From: Mesobacillus jeotgali
GTDB taxonomy: Bacteria > Bacillota > Bacilli > Bacillales > Cytobacillaceae
Reading direction: 5' to 3'
Assembly (NCBI RefSeq): GCF_002874535.1
Contig: NZ_CP025025.1
Span: 122,001-186,000 of the forward strand
DNA: 64,000 nucleotides
Shown here: in pieces, positions 9,373-17,709 of the stretch
How positions within the stretch are numbered: the first letter of the stretch is position 1
How the letters are laid out: every line of letters starts with the position of its first letter
The notes under the pieces: generated by a model
Seen by the model: the letters and a program-made list of their open reading frames with translations, nothing else
Databases searched by the model: none
What the model was told of the DNA's origin: nothing
Position numbers and translations under genes: made by a program

Positions 9373-9386
9373 TGTTAACGCTTTCA
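9373..9386 (+). promoter_or_regulatory. cre site (CcpA operator)
   Basis: TGTTAACGCTTTCA matches the catabolite-responsive consensus TGWNANCGNTNWCA at every defined position. It overlaps the probable -35 region of a promoter whose -10 may be TATGAT at 9404-9409. The likely effect is repression of the sugar transporter when glucose is available. Confidence 0.8.
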
Positions 9387-9453
9387 AAGTGAATAGACCG
9401 CTATATGATGGAATTGTAGCAAATTAATTACATCTTTAAAGGGGGAAATATTA

Positions 9454-10563
9454 GTGAAAAAAGTTTGGAAATTATTTTCTGTTTTAATCGTAATGACAGT
9501 GTTGACTGGGATGCTGGCAGCATGCAGCGGGACTACTGGCGGAAGCAGTAAAGTGAGTGTAGGAATTGTTCTTCCAACGAAGGATGAGCCGAGATGGGTG
9601 CAAGATGAGCAGCGCTTTAAGGATGCATTAGCTGATTCTGATTACACGACCGAAATTTTATTCAGCCAGGGTTCTTCTGCAAAGGAAAAAGAAAACGTAG
9701 AAACTTTGCTTAATAAAGGCATTGAAGTATTAATTATTGCTCCTCATGATGGTGCAGCAGCTGGTTCTGCGGTAGAAGCAGCGAAAAAAGAAGGAGTAAC
9801 GGTAATAGCTTATGACCGTTTAATTACAGAAACAGATGCAATCGATTATTATGTAACGTTTGATAGTCTGGCAGTAGGTGCTGCTCAAGGTCAATACTTA
9901 ATAGACAGTGTAGAAGGTTCAAACGTACCGTTGTACCTTTATGCAGGAGCTTCTTCTGATAACAACGCATTCTTATTCTTTGAAGGTGCATGGAAAGTTC
10001 TTCAGCCGAAGATTGCAGATGGTACTTTTGTAATCGCTAACTCAACAGAAGCAGAGGCATTAAAAGATAAGCAAGAGCTTACTCGTGATGAGTTAGGTAA
10101 AATCCTGGGCCAGGTAACTACTAACTGGGATCCTAACGAAGCGAAAAATAAAGCGCAAACACACTTAACAGCAGCAGGTACGGATTTAAAAGGTGATGTA
10201 GCGGTTTTAGCTCCAAACGATGGAACTGCCCGTTCTATTGCAGATGTTTTCGGAACAGACTCTGACATTTCTAGTTTCGTAGTAACTGGTCAAGATGCTG
10301 AGAAAGCTTCAATTCAATACATCATTGATGGCAAGCAATCTATGACGGTCTTTAAAGATGTCAGAACACTGGTTGCAGACGCAATTGATATGGCAATCGA
10401 CATCCTTGATGACAAAAAACCAGCTACAACTGGTTCTTACAACAATGGAAAAGTCGATGTGAAAGCGAAACAAACAGACGTTATTGTCGTAGACGAAGAG
10501 AATGTTAAGAAAGAACTAATTGATTCAGAATACTATGAGGCTAGTGAGTTTAAAGGACTGTAA
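9454..10563 (+). CDS. chvE: ChvE-type sugar ABC transporter substrate-binding lipoprotein
   Basis: Extracellular lipoprotein of 369 aa that captures a monosaccharide for the MmsA/MmsB transporter. The signal peptide has lipobox LAAC (Cys24). The mature part has the two-lobed periplasmic-binding fold of the ribose/xylose group, with family signatures SVGIVLPTKDEPRW, VIAYDRLIT, SSDNNAFLFFEGAW, and VVTGQDAEKASIQYII. Members of the ChvE group bind several aldoses, including xylose, arabinose, galactose and glucose; the exact ligand here is not determined. GTG 9454 follows AAAGGGGGAA. It is first gene of the operon chvE-mmsA-mmsB. A stable hairpin after the stop probably allows higher expression of the binding protein than of the membrane components. 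Confidence 0.88.
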   Translation: MKKVWKLFSVLIVMTVLTGMLAACSGTTGGSSKVSVGIVLPTKDEPRWVQDEQRFKDALADSDYTTEILFSQGSSAKEKENVETLLNKGIEVLIIAPHDGAAAGSAVEAAKKEGVTVIAYDRLITETDAIDYYVTFDSLAVGAAQGQYLIDSVEGSNVPLYLYAGASSDNNAFLFFEGAWKVLQPKIADGTFVIANSTEAEALKDKQELTRDELGKILGQVTTNWDPNEAKNKAQTHLTAAGTDLKGDVAVLAPNDGTARSIADVFGTDSDISSFVVTGQDAEKASIQYIIDGKQSMTVFKDVRTLVADAIDMAIDILDDKKPATTGSYNNGKVDVKAKQTDVIVVDEENVKKELIDSEYYEASEFKGL

Positions 10564-10573
10564 AAATTTAAAT

Positions 10574-10608
10574 TGCGTGATCGTATTCAATTAGATTACG
10601 ATCACGCA
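10574..10608 (+). promoter_or_regulatory. Intercistronic stem-loop after the binding-protein gene
   Basis: TGCGTGATCGTA (10574-10585) pairs perfectly with TACGATCACGCA (10597-10608), and no T-run follows. Such hairpins after binding-protein genes commonly protect the upstream mRNA from 3' decay or partially attenuate transcription. Confidence 0.6.
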
Positions 10609-10642
10609 GTTATTATAGCTGTTTTGGTTGGAGGGAATGAGG

Positions 10643-12163
10643 ATGAGCGAATATATTCTGGAGATGAAGCAGATTTCAAAGGAATTTACAGGAGTCAAGG
10701 CGCTCGACAATGTCAATTTCAAAGTGAAGAAGGGTGAAATACACTGTTTAGTTGGAGAAAATGGGGCTGGGAAGTCCACTCTGATGAAAGTGCTTAGCGG
10801 GGTTTATCCTTACGGGACTTATGATGGGGATATTGTTTACGAAGGTAAGGTACAGCAATTTAATAAAATTAACGATAGTGTACATGCAGGTATCGTTATC
10901 ATTTACCAGGAGCTAGCTCTGTTTCCTGATCTCACAGTTTACGAGAATATATTTGCTGGCAATGAAATCAAGCAAGGGGCTTTGATTGACTGGAATGAGA
11001 CGATTGTTGAAGCTAAAAAATTGCTTGAAAAAGTTAACCTCGACATTAACCCCGAGACACTTGTTAAAGATTTGGGAGTAGGGAAACGTCAGTTGATTGA
11101 AATTGCCAAAGCGTTAAGTAAAGACGTAAAGCTTCTCATTCTCGATGAACCGACAGCAGCATTAAATGAAGACGACAGTGAAAATTTATTAAACTTGCTT
11201 GATGATCTCAGAAAACAAGGGATTACCTGCATTATGATTTCTCATAAATTGAAGGAAGTTATTTCGATAGCAGATAGTGCAACTGTTATTCGCGATGGGC
11301 AAACGATCAGAACCCTGGATGCTTCTGAAGGTGAGATAACAGAAAATACGATTATAAAAAATATGGTTGGACGCGAAATTCAGGATATTTATCCGAAACG
11401 CGCGAAGAAATCATATGAAGAAAAGGTACTTGAGTTAAAGAATTGGTCTGCGTACGACCAAAAGCTTGGCAGACATGTAGTGAAGAATGCAAATTTATAT
11501 GTTAAAAAAGGTGAAATTATTGGTTTGGCAGGCTTAATGGGCTCTGGCCGAACGGAACTTGCCCTTAGTATCTTTGGTAACGCGAAAGCTTATAAGCTGC
11601 AAGGCGACTTACTGTTGGATGGAATGCCAAAAGCATTGAAACATACTAGTGAGGCAATTAAAGCTGGGATTGCGTATGTTACTGAGGATCGTAAGGGGGA
11701 TGGGTTGTTTTTACTGCAAGATATTAAAAGCAACATTTCTGCCGCAAACTTACAAGGAATTTCTGCCAACGGAGTCATCAATGACAATGAAGAGATTAAA
11801 GTAGCAGATGGCTACAAAACTTCATTACACATCAAAGCCGCTTCTTTAGAACAGCTTGTTGGCAAATTAAGTGGTGGTAACCAGCAAAAAGTTTCGCTAG
11901 GCAAGTGGCTGTTTGTTGGCCCTAAACTCCTAATATTAGATGAGCCTACCCGAGGTATTGACGTGGGCGCAAAATTTGAAATTTATACGGTGATGAACAA
12001 GCTGATCGAAGAGGGAATGAGTATTATCATGATTTCTTCTGAGCTTGGTGAAGTATTGGGAATGAGTGACAGAGTTTATGTCATGGCCGAAGGAGAAATC
12101 AAAGGCGAATTGCCAATAGAAAAAGCCGACCAGGAAAAAATTATGCAACTTGCAACACAATAG
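10643..12163 (+). CDS. mmsA: Sugar ABC transporter ATP-binding protein (MmsA/GguA)
   Basis: Cytoplasmic ATPase of 506 aa with two fused nucleotide-binding domains, the architecture of the ribose/xylose/multiple-monosaccharide class. The first half has Walker A GENGAGKSTLMK, the LGVGKRQLIEIAKAL signature, and Walker B LLILDEPTAAL. The second half has a degenerate P-loop (GLMGSGRTEL), KLSGGNQQKVSLGKWL, and LILDEPTRGIDVGAK. GGAGGG at 10630-10635 fits ATG 10643; the upstream in-frame TTG and ATG are too close to it. It powers uptake of the sugar delivered by the upstream lipoprotein through the downstream permease. Confidence 0.9.
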   Translation: MSEYILEMKQISKEFTGVKALDNVNFKVKKGEIHCLVGENGAGKSTLMKVLSGVYPYGTYDGDIVYEGKVQQFNKINDSVHAGIVIIYQELALFPDLTVYENIFAGNEIKQGALIDWNETIVEAKKLLEKVNLDINPETLVKDLGVGKRQLIEIAKALSKDVKLLILDEPTAALNEDDSENLLNLLDDLRKQGITCIMISHKLKEVISIADSATVIRDGQTIRTLDASEGEITENTIIKNMVGREIQDIYPKRAKKSYEEKVLELKNWSAYDQKLGRHVVKNANLYVKKGEIIGLAGLMGSGRTELALSIFGNAKAYKLQGDLLLDGMPKALKHTSEAIKAGIAYVTEDRKGDGLFLLQDIKSNISAANLQGISANGVINDNEEIKVADGYKTSLHIKAASLEQLVGKLSGGNQQKVSLGKWLFVGPKLLILDEPTRGIDVGAKFEIYTVMNKLIEEGMSIIMISSELGEVLGMSDRVYVMAEGEIKGELPIEKADQEKIMQLATQ

Positions 12164-12175
12164 GAGGCTAAACCA

Positions 12176-13351
12176 ATGACTTTAATAAATGACGTGAAAA
12201 CGTTAATCAGTAAGAATATTCGTGATTACGGGATGTACATTGCCTTATTTGTCATCTTTCTCATCTTTACAATTTTAACGAATGGCTTATTTATTTCTTC
12301 TCGCAATATTAGTAACTTACTAGATTCTGCAGGCTATATTGCGGTTCTGGCTGTCGGTGTTATGCTGGTCATCGTCATTCGGCATATTGACTTATCGATC
12401 GGGTTTTTAGCAGGTTTCCTTGGAGCGATTGCGGCAATTCTTTTAATGCAGCACGGTTTACCTGTTTATATTGTGATCCCTGTCATTTTGATACTTGGTA
12501 CGATTGCCGGTTTGTTTACGGGCTTTCTTGTTGCAAAAGTGGGAATTCCTGCCTTTGTGGCAACACTGGCAGGCTGGTTGATTTATCGCGGTGCGATTCT
12601 GCAGGTAACAGAAAAGTCTGGAACAATCATCGTTCAAAATGATGCTTTTAATGCAATTGGAAATGGATACATTCCATCTATTATGCAAATCAGCGGACTG
12701 CACTTACTTTCTTTATTAATTGGTGTACTTGGAATATTATTTTACAATCTTAGTGCAATATCCAACCGTCGAAACAAAATCAAGTATAATTTTGAAGTAG
12801 TTTCAAAGCAGATTTTCATTTTACAGCTTGTGTTCGTTTCGGCTATCATCGCTGCAATCACTTGGATCTTAGCTGGCTATAATGGTTTCTCCTGGACAGT
12901 GATGATCATCCTATTAGTTGTGCTTGTATATCATTTCTTGACAACGAAGACAGTAATGGGGAGACATATTTATGCAGTCGGCAGTAATCCAGAAGCTGCA
13001 CATTTAAGCGGGATTAACGTGAACAAGATAACGTTCATTGTATTCGGTTCAATGGGTTTGCTATCAGCCTTATCAGGTATTCTATTTACTTCTCGCCTTC
13101 AATCAGCAACTACAACTGCTGGTACACTATTCGAACTTGATGCCATCGCGGCCGCATACGTTGGCGGTGTATCTGCGGCAGGCGGGGTAGGTAAAGTAAC
13201 AGGGGCTATCATCGGAGCGATCGTAATGGCATCCTTAACGAGCGGGATGAACTTGCTTGGTGTAGGGATTTCATATCAATATATGATTAAAGGTGGCGTT
13301 TTAGCCTTAGCTGTAATCTTCGATGTTATGACAAGAAGAAAAGGAAACTAA
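12176..13351 (+). CDS. mmsB: Sugar ABC transporter permease (MmsB/GguB)
   Basis: Integral membrane permease of 391 aa with about ten hydrophobic segments of the BPD_transp_2 (RbsC/XylH) type. Recognisable parts are GMYIALFVIFLIFTIL at the N-terminus, RHIDLSIGFLAGFLGAIAA, the segment GRHIYAVGSNPEAAHLSGI, and DAIAAAYVGGVSAAGGVGK near the C-terminus. AGGAGG sits 8 bases before ATG 12176, and only 12 bases separate it from mmsA. It probably works as a dimer with MmsA. A terminator at 13367 ends the operon. Confidence 0.9.
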   Translation: MTLINDVKTLISKNIRDYGMYIALFVIFLIFTILTNGLFISSRNISNLLDSAGYIAVLAVGVMLVIVIRHIDLSIGFLAGFLGAIAAILLMQHGLPVYIVIPVILILGTIAGLFTGFLVAKVGIPAFVATLAGWLIYRGAILQVTEKSGTIIVQNDAFNAIGNGYIPSIMQISGLHLLSLLIGVLGILFYNLSAISNRRNKIKYNFEVVSKQIFILQLVFVSAIIAAITWILAGYNGFSWTVMIILLVVLVYHFLTTKTVMGRHIYAVGSNPEAAHLSGINVNKITFIVFGSMGLLSALSGILFTSRLQSATTTAGTLFELDAIAAAYVGGVSAAGGVGKVTGAIIGAIVMASLTSGMNLLGVGISYQYMIKGGVLALAVIFDVMTRRKGN

Positions 13352-13366
13352 CTGCCTCTGTTAGCG

Positions 13367-13400
13367 GGCTTTCACCAAGACAATTGGGGAAGCCTTTTTT
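13367..13400 (+). terminator. Intrinsic terminator of chvE-mmsAB
   Basis: GGCTTTC (13367-13373) pairs with GGGAAGCC (13387-13394, one G-U), followed by TTTTTT. Confidence 0.75.
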
Positions 13401-13427
13401 GACATATAAGAATGTATAAAATTCACA

Positions 13428-13487
13428 TCGAGAATTGTCCAGCTCCAGCGCTTGTCGGAGCTGACCAAGGCGCTTGCGCTTTTCTTG
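13428..13487. repeat. Dispersed intergenic repeat, short copy
   Basis: The 60-bp sequence from TCGAGAATTGTCCAGCTCC to GCGCTTGCGCTTTTCTT repeats the two ends of the 130-bp element at 50908-51037, but lacks its middle. Internally AGCTCC pairs with GGAGCT. It looks like an internally deleted copy of a mobile or structural repeat. Confidence 0.75.
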
Positions 13488-13585
13488 CATAATTACTTTT
13501 ATTTATAATGCAGTATAATAGTCAGGCTGATAGAATCAAGTTAAATAACATCTAGACGGTTAAAGAAAAAGGGGAGAAAGCGGAT

Positions 13586-14563
13586 ATGAAAAAGTATATG
13601 TATACCATATTGGGCCTTGTATTTGTCTCCCTTTGTTATCTTATTTTCGTATCAGCCAACATTGTCTTTAGTAATGACATAGCTTTACCTAAAGCAAAAA
13701 AACAAACAGACTCACGCTATCGCTTAGTTCTCATCACAAGGGACATGGACACTACGTTTTGGAATAAGGTTGGCATGGGAGCATCGAGACAGGCAGTGAA
13801 AGAAGGAGCCAGCCTTGAAATTTGGGGAAGCTATAGCAATAATTCAGAACAATTTTTAAAAAAGTTAGAACTGGCGATCCATTCAAAAGTGGATGGAATC
13901 ATCATACAAGGACTAGATACAGACGAGTTCAAAGAACTCACAAAAGTAAAGGCTGCGTTTAATGGAATTCCGATCATCACAGTAGCAAATGATGTGCCAA
14001 TGAAGGAAAGCTTAAGAAGGACATACGTTGGTTCTGATCAATTTCGTGCTGGAGGTTTAATTGCACGGCAGTTGTTGAATGAAATGGGAACTGAAGGGAA
14101 TGTTGTGCTCCTTTCTGACGAGCAGAAAGAGTATTACCAGAATGAGAGATTAAAGGGCATCTATGCCACTTTGAAAGTGTATCCAAATATTAAGGTACAA
14201 TATGCGGAAACAGCAGAGTCAAAAGATCAAGTCATCACCACGATGAGAGACCAGTTAAATCAAATGCCGGATGTGGATGCATTTATCGCTGTAAACGCAA
14301 ATATGATTGGTCCTATGGTACAGGAAATAGGAAAGCGTTCCCAGGTTGAACCTTATTTCATATATACCTTTGATGATGGACCAGAATCATTACCTCTTTT
14401 TGAAGAAGGCAAAATTGACGGAGTCGTCGAGCAAGATCCAGAAACAATGGGTGAAGTCAGTGTACAACAACTTGTTAAATGGCTGAACGGGGAAACGGTA
14501 CCGCTTGATATTAATGGTTACTTCACAAAGATACGCATATTGAAGGACAACAGAAATGAATAG
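13586..14563 (+). CDS. Membrane-anchored sugar-binding sensor protein (XylFII-like)
   Basis: Protein of 325 aa with an N-terminal membrane segment (about residues 5-27) lacking a proper lipobox, followed by a periplasmic-binding domain of the ribose/LacI type. Visible segments are LVLITRDMDTTFW, VDGIIIQGLDTDEFKEL, GIPIITVANDVPM, YVGSDQFRAGGLIA and GKIDGVVEQDPETMGEVS. Its stop overlaps the start of a sensor kinase gene by 8 bases. The arrangement resembles the XylFII-LytS-LytR system of Clostridium beijerinckii, where an anchored binding protein senses xylose for the kinase. Role as the ligand sensor for the kinase is inference from fold and coupling. A ribosome site GGGGAGAAAG precedes ATG 13586. 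Confidence 0.75.
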   Translation: MKKYMYTILGLVFVSLCYLIFVSANIVFSNDIALPKAKKQTDSRYRLVLITRDMDTTFWNKVGMGASRQAVKEGASLEIWGSYSNNSEQFLKKLELAIHSKVDGIIIQGLDTDEFKELTKVKAAFNGIPIITVANDVPMKESLRRTYVGSDQFRAGGLIARQLLNEMGTEGNVVLLSDEQKEYYQNERLKGIYATLKVYPNIKVQYAETAESKDQVITTMRDQLNQMPDVDAFIAVNANMIGPMVQEIGKRSQVEPYFIYTFDDGPESLPLFEEGKIDGVVEQDPETMGEVSVQQLVKWLNGETVPLDINGYFTKIRILKDNRNE

Positions 14564-15995
14564 TATCAGAAGAAAAATATTAACATTCACAACTATAGTC
14601 ATTGTCATTATGTCCATCATTTGGATTGCTCTGACATTCTACAACTATAAAACACAAGTGAAATATAATGACATCTTAAACCGATACTTAATCTTAAGTG
14701 ATGTGTCGAGGTCCAGTAATCAAGTAATTACAGACTTGAATAACTATATGAACCAATCGACACCAGAAAACTTTCAGAAATTAGAGAGCAGCAAAAAGGT
14801 TCTGGAATCTGCTAGATATGAAGTATTTAAGGTGAGAAATGAAGTAAATGATTTTACCCTGACAAATTACATTCATTTAATGGGCAGTTTAATTGAAACA
14901 ACAGACAGATTAATGGGACTTGAACGAGATTCCGAGGCAGCGGTAAAAGACCTTGCAGAAACTGCACGTATTGGCAACTATATTTCCGATATGACGCTCA
15001 CCTTAATCGATATGGAACTCAAAACACATGAGCCATTCTATCGTGGCATTATGGAGCAGTCGATTGAATTAGTGAAACTGGCCATATGGATGATTTTATT
15101 AACATCCTTATTGCTTTTATTGGCTACATATTGGTTTTCCTTAAGCATCACAAGGCCAGTCCAACAATTGACAAAGGCTGCAAGTGAATTGGCGAAAGGG
15201 AAATTCGATAATGAAATATCAGTCAAATCGAATGATGAAATTGCCTTTCTTGCTAAAACATTTGATCATATGCGTACGAACATAATTAATTTAATTCAGC
15301 AAATAAAGGAAAAAGCAAAGCTGGAACACGAGCTGCAGCAGAATAAAATTTTACTGCAGGAAAGTCATTTCCGCAGTCTGCAAAGCCAAATGAATCCGCA
15401 TTTCTTGTTTAATACACTAAATACGCTATCGAAAAAAGCGTATCTGGAAGGGTCAGAAGAAATTAGTGATTTGCTCGTCAGCGTCGCAGACCTTTTACGG
15501 TACAACTTAAAGCAAATTGACCGGTCCGTAACATTAAGAGATGAATTGATTGTTGTCAATCAATATATGCAGATTCAACAGGCACGGTTTACGGATAGAC
15601 TTCAACTGAAATTGGATATTGATGACTCATGCTTAGATGTTGCTATTCCTGCACTTACCCTGCAGCCGATTATTGAAAATGCTGTAATCCATGCAATAGA
15701 GCCCAATATTAACGGGGGGATCATCGCAATTCAGGTGAAGGACTTGACTGAATATGTGCTAGTTCAAATTGAAGATGACGGAATAGGCATGTCTGAGGAG
15801 GTCATCACGCAAATTTTAATGGAACGTCAAGTGCAAACAGCAGGACATTCAACAGGAATTGGTTTCAGTAATGTTGTAAAACGTCTGCGCCTTTTTTATG
15901 AGAGGGATGACGTCATTCATATTGAAAGCTCATTGGGCAGCGGCACGGCCGTTCTATTACAAATTCCGAAACAAAGAGGCGAGATACATGATTAA
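14556..15995 (+). CDS. LytS/YesM-type sensor histidine kinase
   Basis: Membrane histidine kinase of 479 aa. Order: membrane helix about 8-28, extracellular helical domain about 30-172, membrane helix about 173-195, HAMP about 196-248, His_kinase domain with phospho-acceptor His282 in QSQMNPHFLFNTLN, and HATPase with LQPIIENAVIHAIE, EDDGIGMS and STGIGFSNVVKRL. This is the family that pairs with AraC-type response regulators to control sugar uptake. It overlaps the upstream sensor gene and the downstream regulator gene (ATG at 15988 lies inside its last codons), which indicates tight translational coupling. The extracellular helical part is a likely docking site for the anchored binding protein. 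Confidence 0.9.
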   Translation: MNSIRRKILTFTTIVIVIMSIIWIALTFYNYKTQVKYNDILNRYLILSDVSRSSNQVITDLNNYMNQSTPENFQKLESSKKVLESARYEVFKVRNEVNDFTLTNYIHLMGSLIETTDRLMGLERDSEAAVKDLAETARIGNYISDMTLTLIDMELKTHEPFYRGIMEQSIELVKLAIWMILLTSLLLLLATYWFSLSITRPVQQLTKAASELAKGKFDNEISVKSNDEIAFLAKTFDHMRTNIINLIQQIKEKAKLEHELQQNKILLQESHFRSLQSQMNPHFLFNTLNTLSKKAYLEGSEEISDLLVSVADLLRYNLKQIDRSVTLRDELIVVNQYMQIQQARFTDRLQLKLDIDDSCLDVAIPALTLQPIIENAVIHAIEPNINGGIIAIQVKDLTEYVLVQIEDDGIGMSEEVITQILMERQVQTAGHSTGIGFSNVVKRLRLFYERDDVIHIESSLGSGTAVLLQIPKQRGEIHD

Positions 15996-17526
15996 ACTTT
16001 TAATTGTGGATGACGAACAAATAGAACGGGAAGGGATGGAAGCGATTTTAAATAGAGCATTCCCGGACCTGATTGTTGAACAAGCCAATAATGGGAATAG
16101 AGCGGTAGAATTAGCAGCAAGCTTCAAGCCGGATTTGGTGTTAATGGACATCCAAATGCCTGGCATGAACGGCCTGGAAGCCGTAGAGCAGATTCTTGCT
16201 GATTTTCCTCATATTAAATTCATCATGGTAACAGCATTTGATACGTTCAATTATGTCCAGTCAGCCTTAAAGCTTGGAGCAAAAGATTATATCTTAAAGC
16301 CCAGTAAGGTGAGTGAAATTAGAGCAACGGTTGGAAAGGTATTGAAAGAAATAGAAAACGAGAGGGAGTTACAAGCAGAAAGCAGCTTGCAGCGAGAACT
16401 GCTTCAAAGGACATTACCTCTCGTTGAAACAGATGTTGTAACGCAGCTGCTATTTGATCATGTGCATGAAGTTCACTTAAATATGTTAATGGAGATGCTT
16501 GATATTCAATCAACAGGTCAGGTATTCGTCATGAATGTGATAGTACCAGATGGAATGGAACATCTTTACTCAAGGATTAAAGAAAAAGTCAGGAAAACGA
16601 GAAGTGGATGGATGGGTGCTCTTTATGATGGGCAGCTGCCGATCGTTATCTTCAGAAACGGCCAATCTTATCGATCACAAGCAATTTCTCTAGCAAGAGA
16701 TATTTTATTAGAAGTAAACAAGGAGCAGAAAGCTGGATGGTTCATTGGGATCGGTAATGATTGCAACTCATTAGAGAAAATCCGTCAATCTTATCAGGAG
16801 GCAATCATTGCTTCGAGCAATAAGGCACTACCGGTGAAATATCGGTTTTATCAAGACATACCTGTTTTGAATGAAACAGGCAGTTGGCAACAGGCAAAGT
16901 ATTTAAAAAAAGATCTTTCCGACCAGGTCCGTCTTGGGCAGTGGGACCAAATTAAATCGAACATTAGTCATCTGATCCAAGCATACGAAATGGAAGGCAT
17001 AGAAGTCCAGCAAGCACAGCAATTCGTATTAGAAGCACTATGGTCAATCTGGTCGATTGTAAGCGATTTGGGGATTGAAATAGCAACGCCAATTTACCAT
17101 TATCAATCGCCAAATTACCGTCAATTACGTTCAGAAACGGCCAATCTTTTGATGGATATAAAAGATTCTTATGATAGACATTACATTAGTTTGGAAGCGG
17201 ATACAATTTATCGGATTAAACAATATATCATGGAAAATTCCCAACAGAATATTTCGCTAGAAACACTTAGTAATAAAGTAGGTCTCAGCCCCATTTATAT
17301 CAGTAAAATGTTTAAAGAAAAACTAGGGATTAACTATATTGACTTTTTAACCGAGTGCCGTATTGAAAAAGCAAAGAAAATGTTAGGAGATCCAGAGAAG
17401 AGTATCAAGGAAATTACAATTGAAGTTGGCTATCACGAACCCAATTATTTCAGCAAAGTATTTAAAAAGATGTGCAATGTTACGCCAAGAGAATATCGTA
17501 AAACACTGCTGGGTTTAAAAGATTAG
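15988..17526 (+). CDS. YesN-type response regulator with AraC DNA-binding domain
   Basis: DNA-binding regulator of 512 aa. The receiver domain covers about 1-120, with acidic residues D8 and D9, phospho-acceptor D54 in LMDIQMPG, and K104-region ILKPSK. A middle region of about 280 residues follows, then an AraC-type double helix-turn-helix at about 415-510 (NISLETLSNKVGLSPIYISK and ITIEVGYHEPNYFSKVFKK). The frame is open further upstream, but ATG 15988 gives the canonical MIKLLIVDDE start and follows AGAGGCGAG. It is probably activated by the kinase encoded just upstream and regulates the neighbouring sugar transporter; the 9317-9349 inverted repeat is one candidate target. Confidence 0.9.
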   Translation: MIKLLIVDDEQIEREGMEAILNRAFPDLIVEQANNGNRAVELAASFKPDLVLMDIQMPGMNGLEAVEQILADFPHIKFIMVTAFDTFNYVQSALKLGAKDYILKPSKVSEIRATVGKVLKEIENERELQAESSLQRELLQRTLPLVETDVVTQLLFDHVHEVHLNMLMEMLDIQSTGQVFVMNVIVPDGMEHLYSRIKEKVRKTRSGWMGALYDGQLPIVIFRNGQSYRSQAISLARDILLEVNKEQKAGWFIGIGNDCNSLEKIRQSYQEAIIASSNKALPVKYRFYQDIPVLNETGSWQQAKYLKKDLSDQVRLGQWDQIKSNISHLIQAYEMEGIEVQQAQQFVLEALWSIWSIVSDLGIEIATPIYHYQSPNYRQLRSETANLLMDIKDSYDRHYISLEADTIYRIKQYIMENSQQNISLETLSNKVGLSPIYISKMFKEKLGINYIDFLTECRIEKAKKMLGDPEKSIKEITIEVGYHEPNYFSKVFKKMCNVTPREYRKTLLGLKD

Positions 17527-17537
17527 GCTCTTTCTTA

Positions 17538-17640
17538 TAGACTCTGTTAAAGCTCAAGGGTGATTTTTAAAACCCTGTGGTTGTTATGGAAAGCGACGCG
17601 CCTGGGACGAAAATTAACAATCAGGTTTGACAGAGCCTAT
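17538..17640. mobile_element. Candidate MITE-like element with 15-bp terminal inverted repeats
   Basis: ATAGACTCTGTTAAA (17538-17552) and TTTGACAGAGCCTAT (17626-17640) are inverted at 13 of 15 positions around a non-coding 73-bp core. A second pairing exists between TAGGCTCT (17524-17531) and AGAGCCTA (17632-17639). It could be a non-autonomous insertion or simply serve as a large terminator-like hairpin after the regulator gene. Confidence 0.45.
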
Positions 17641-17709
17641 CTTTAAAAGAAAACATCAATAGAAATGCCAAACTAAAACAGAAGTTCCACAGGGAAGGGA
17701 GGAGAAGCG

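Noticed and set aside
15898-15987. N-terminal extension of the response regulator
   Set aside because: The extension overlaps the kinase gene in another frame; ATG 15988 gives the exact receiver-domain N-terminus with a ribosome site.
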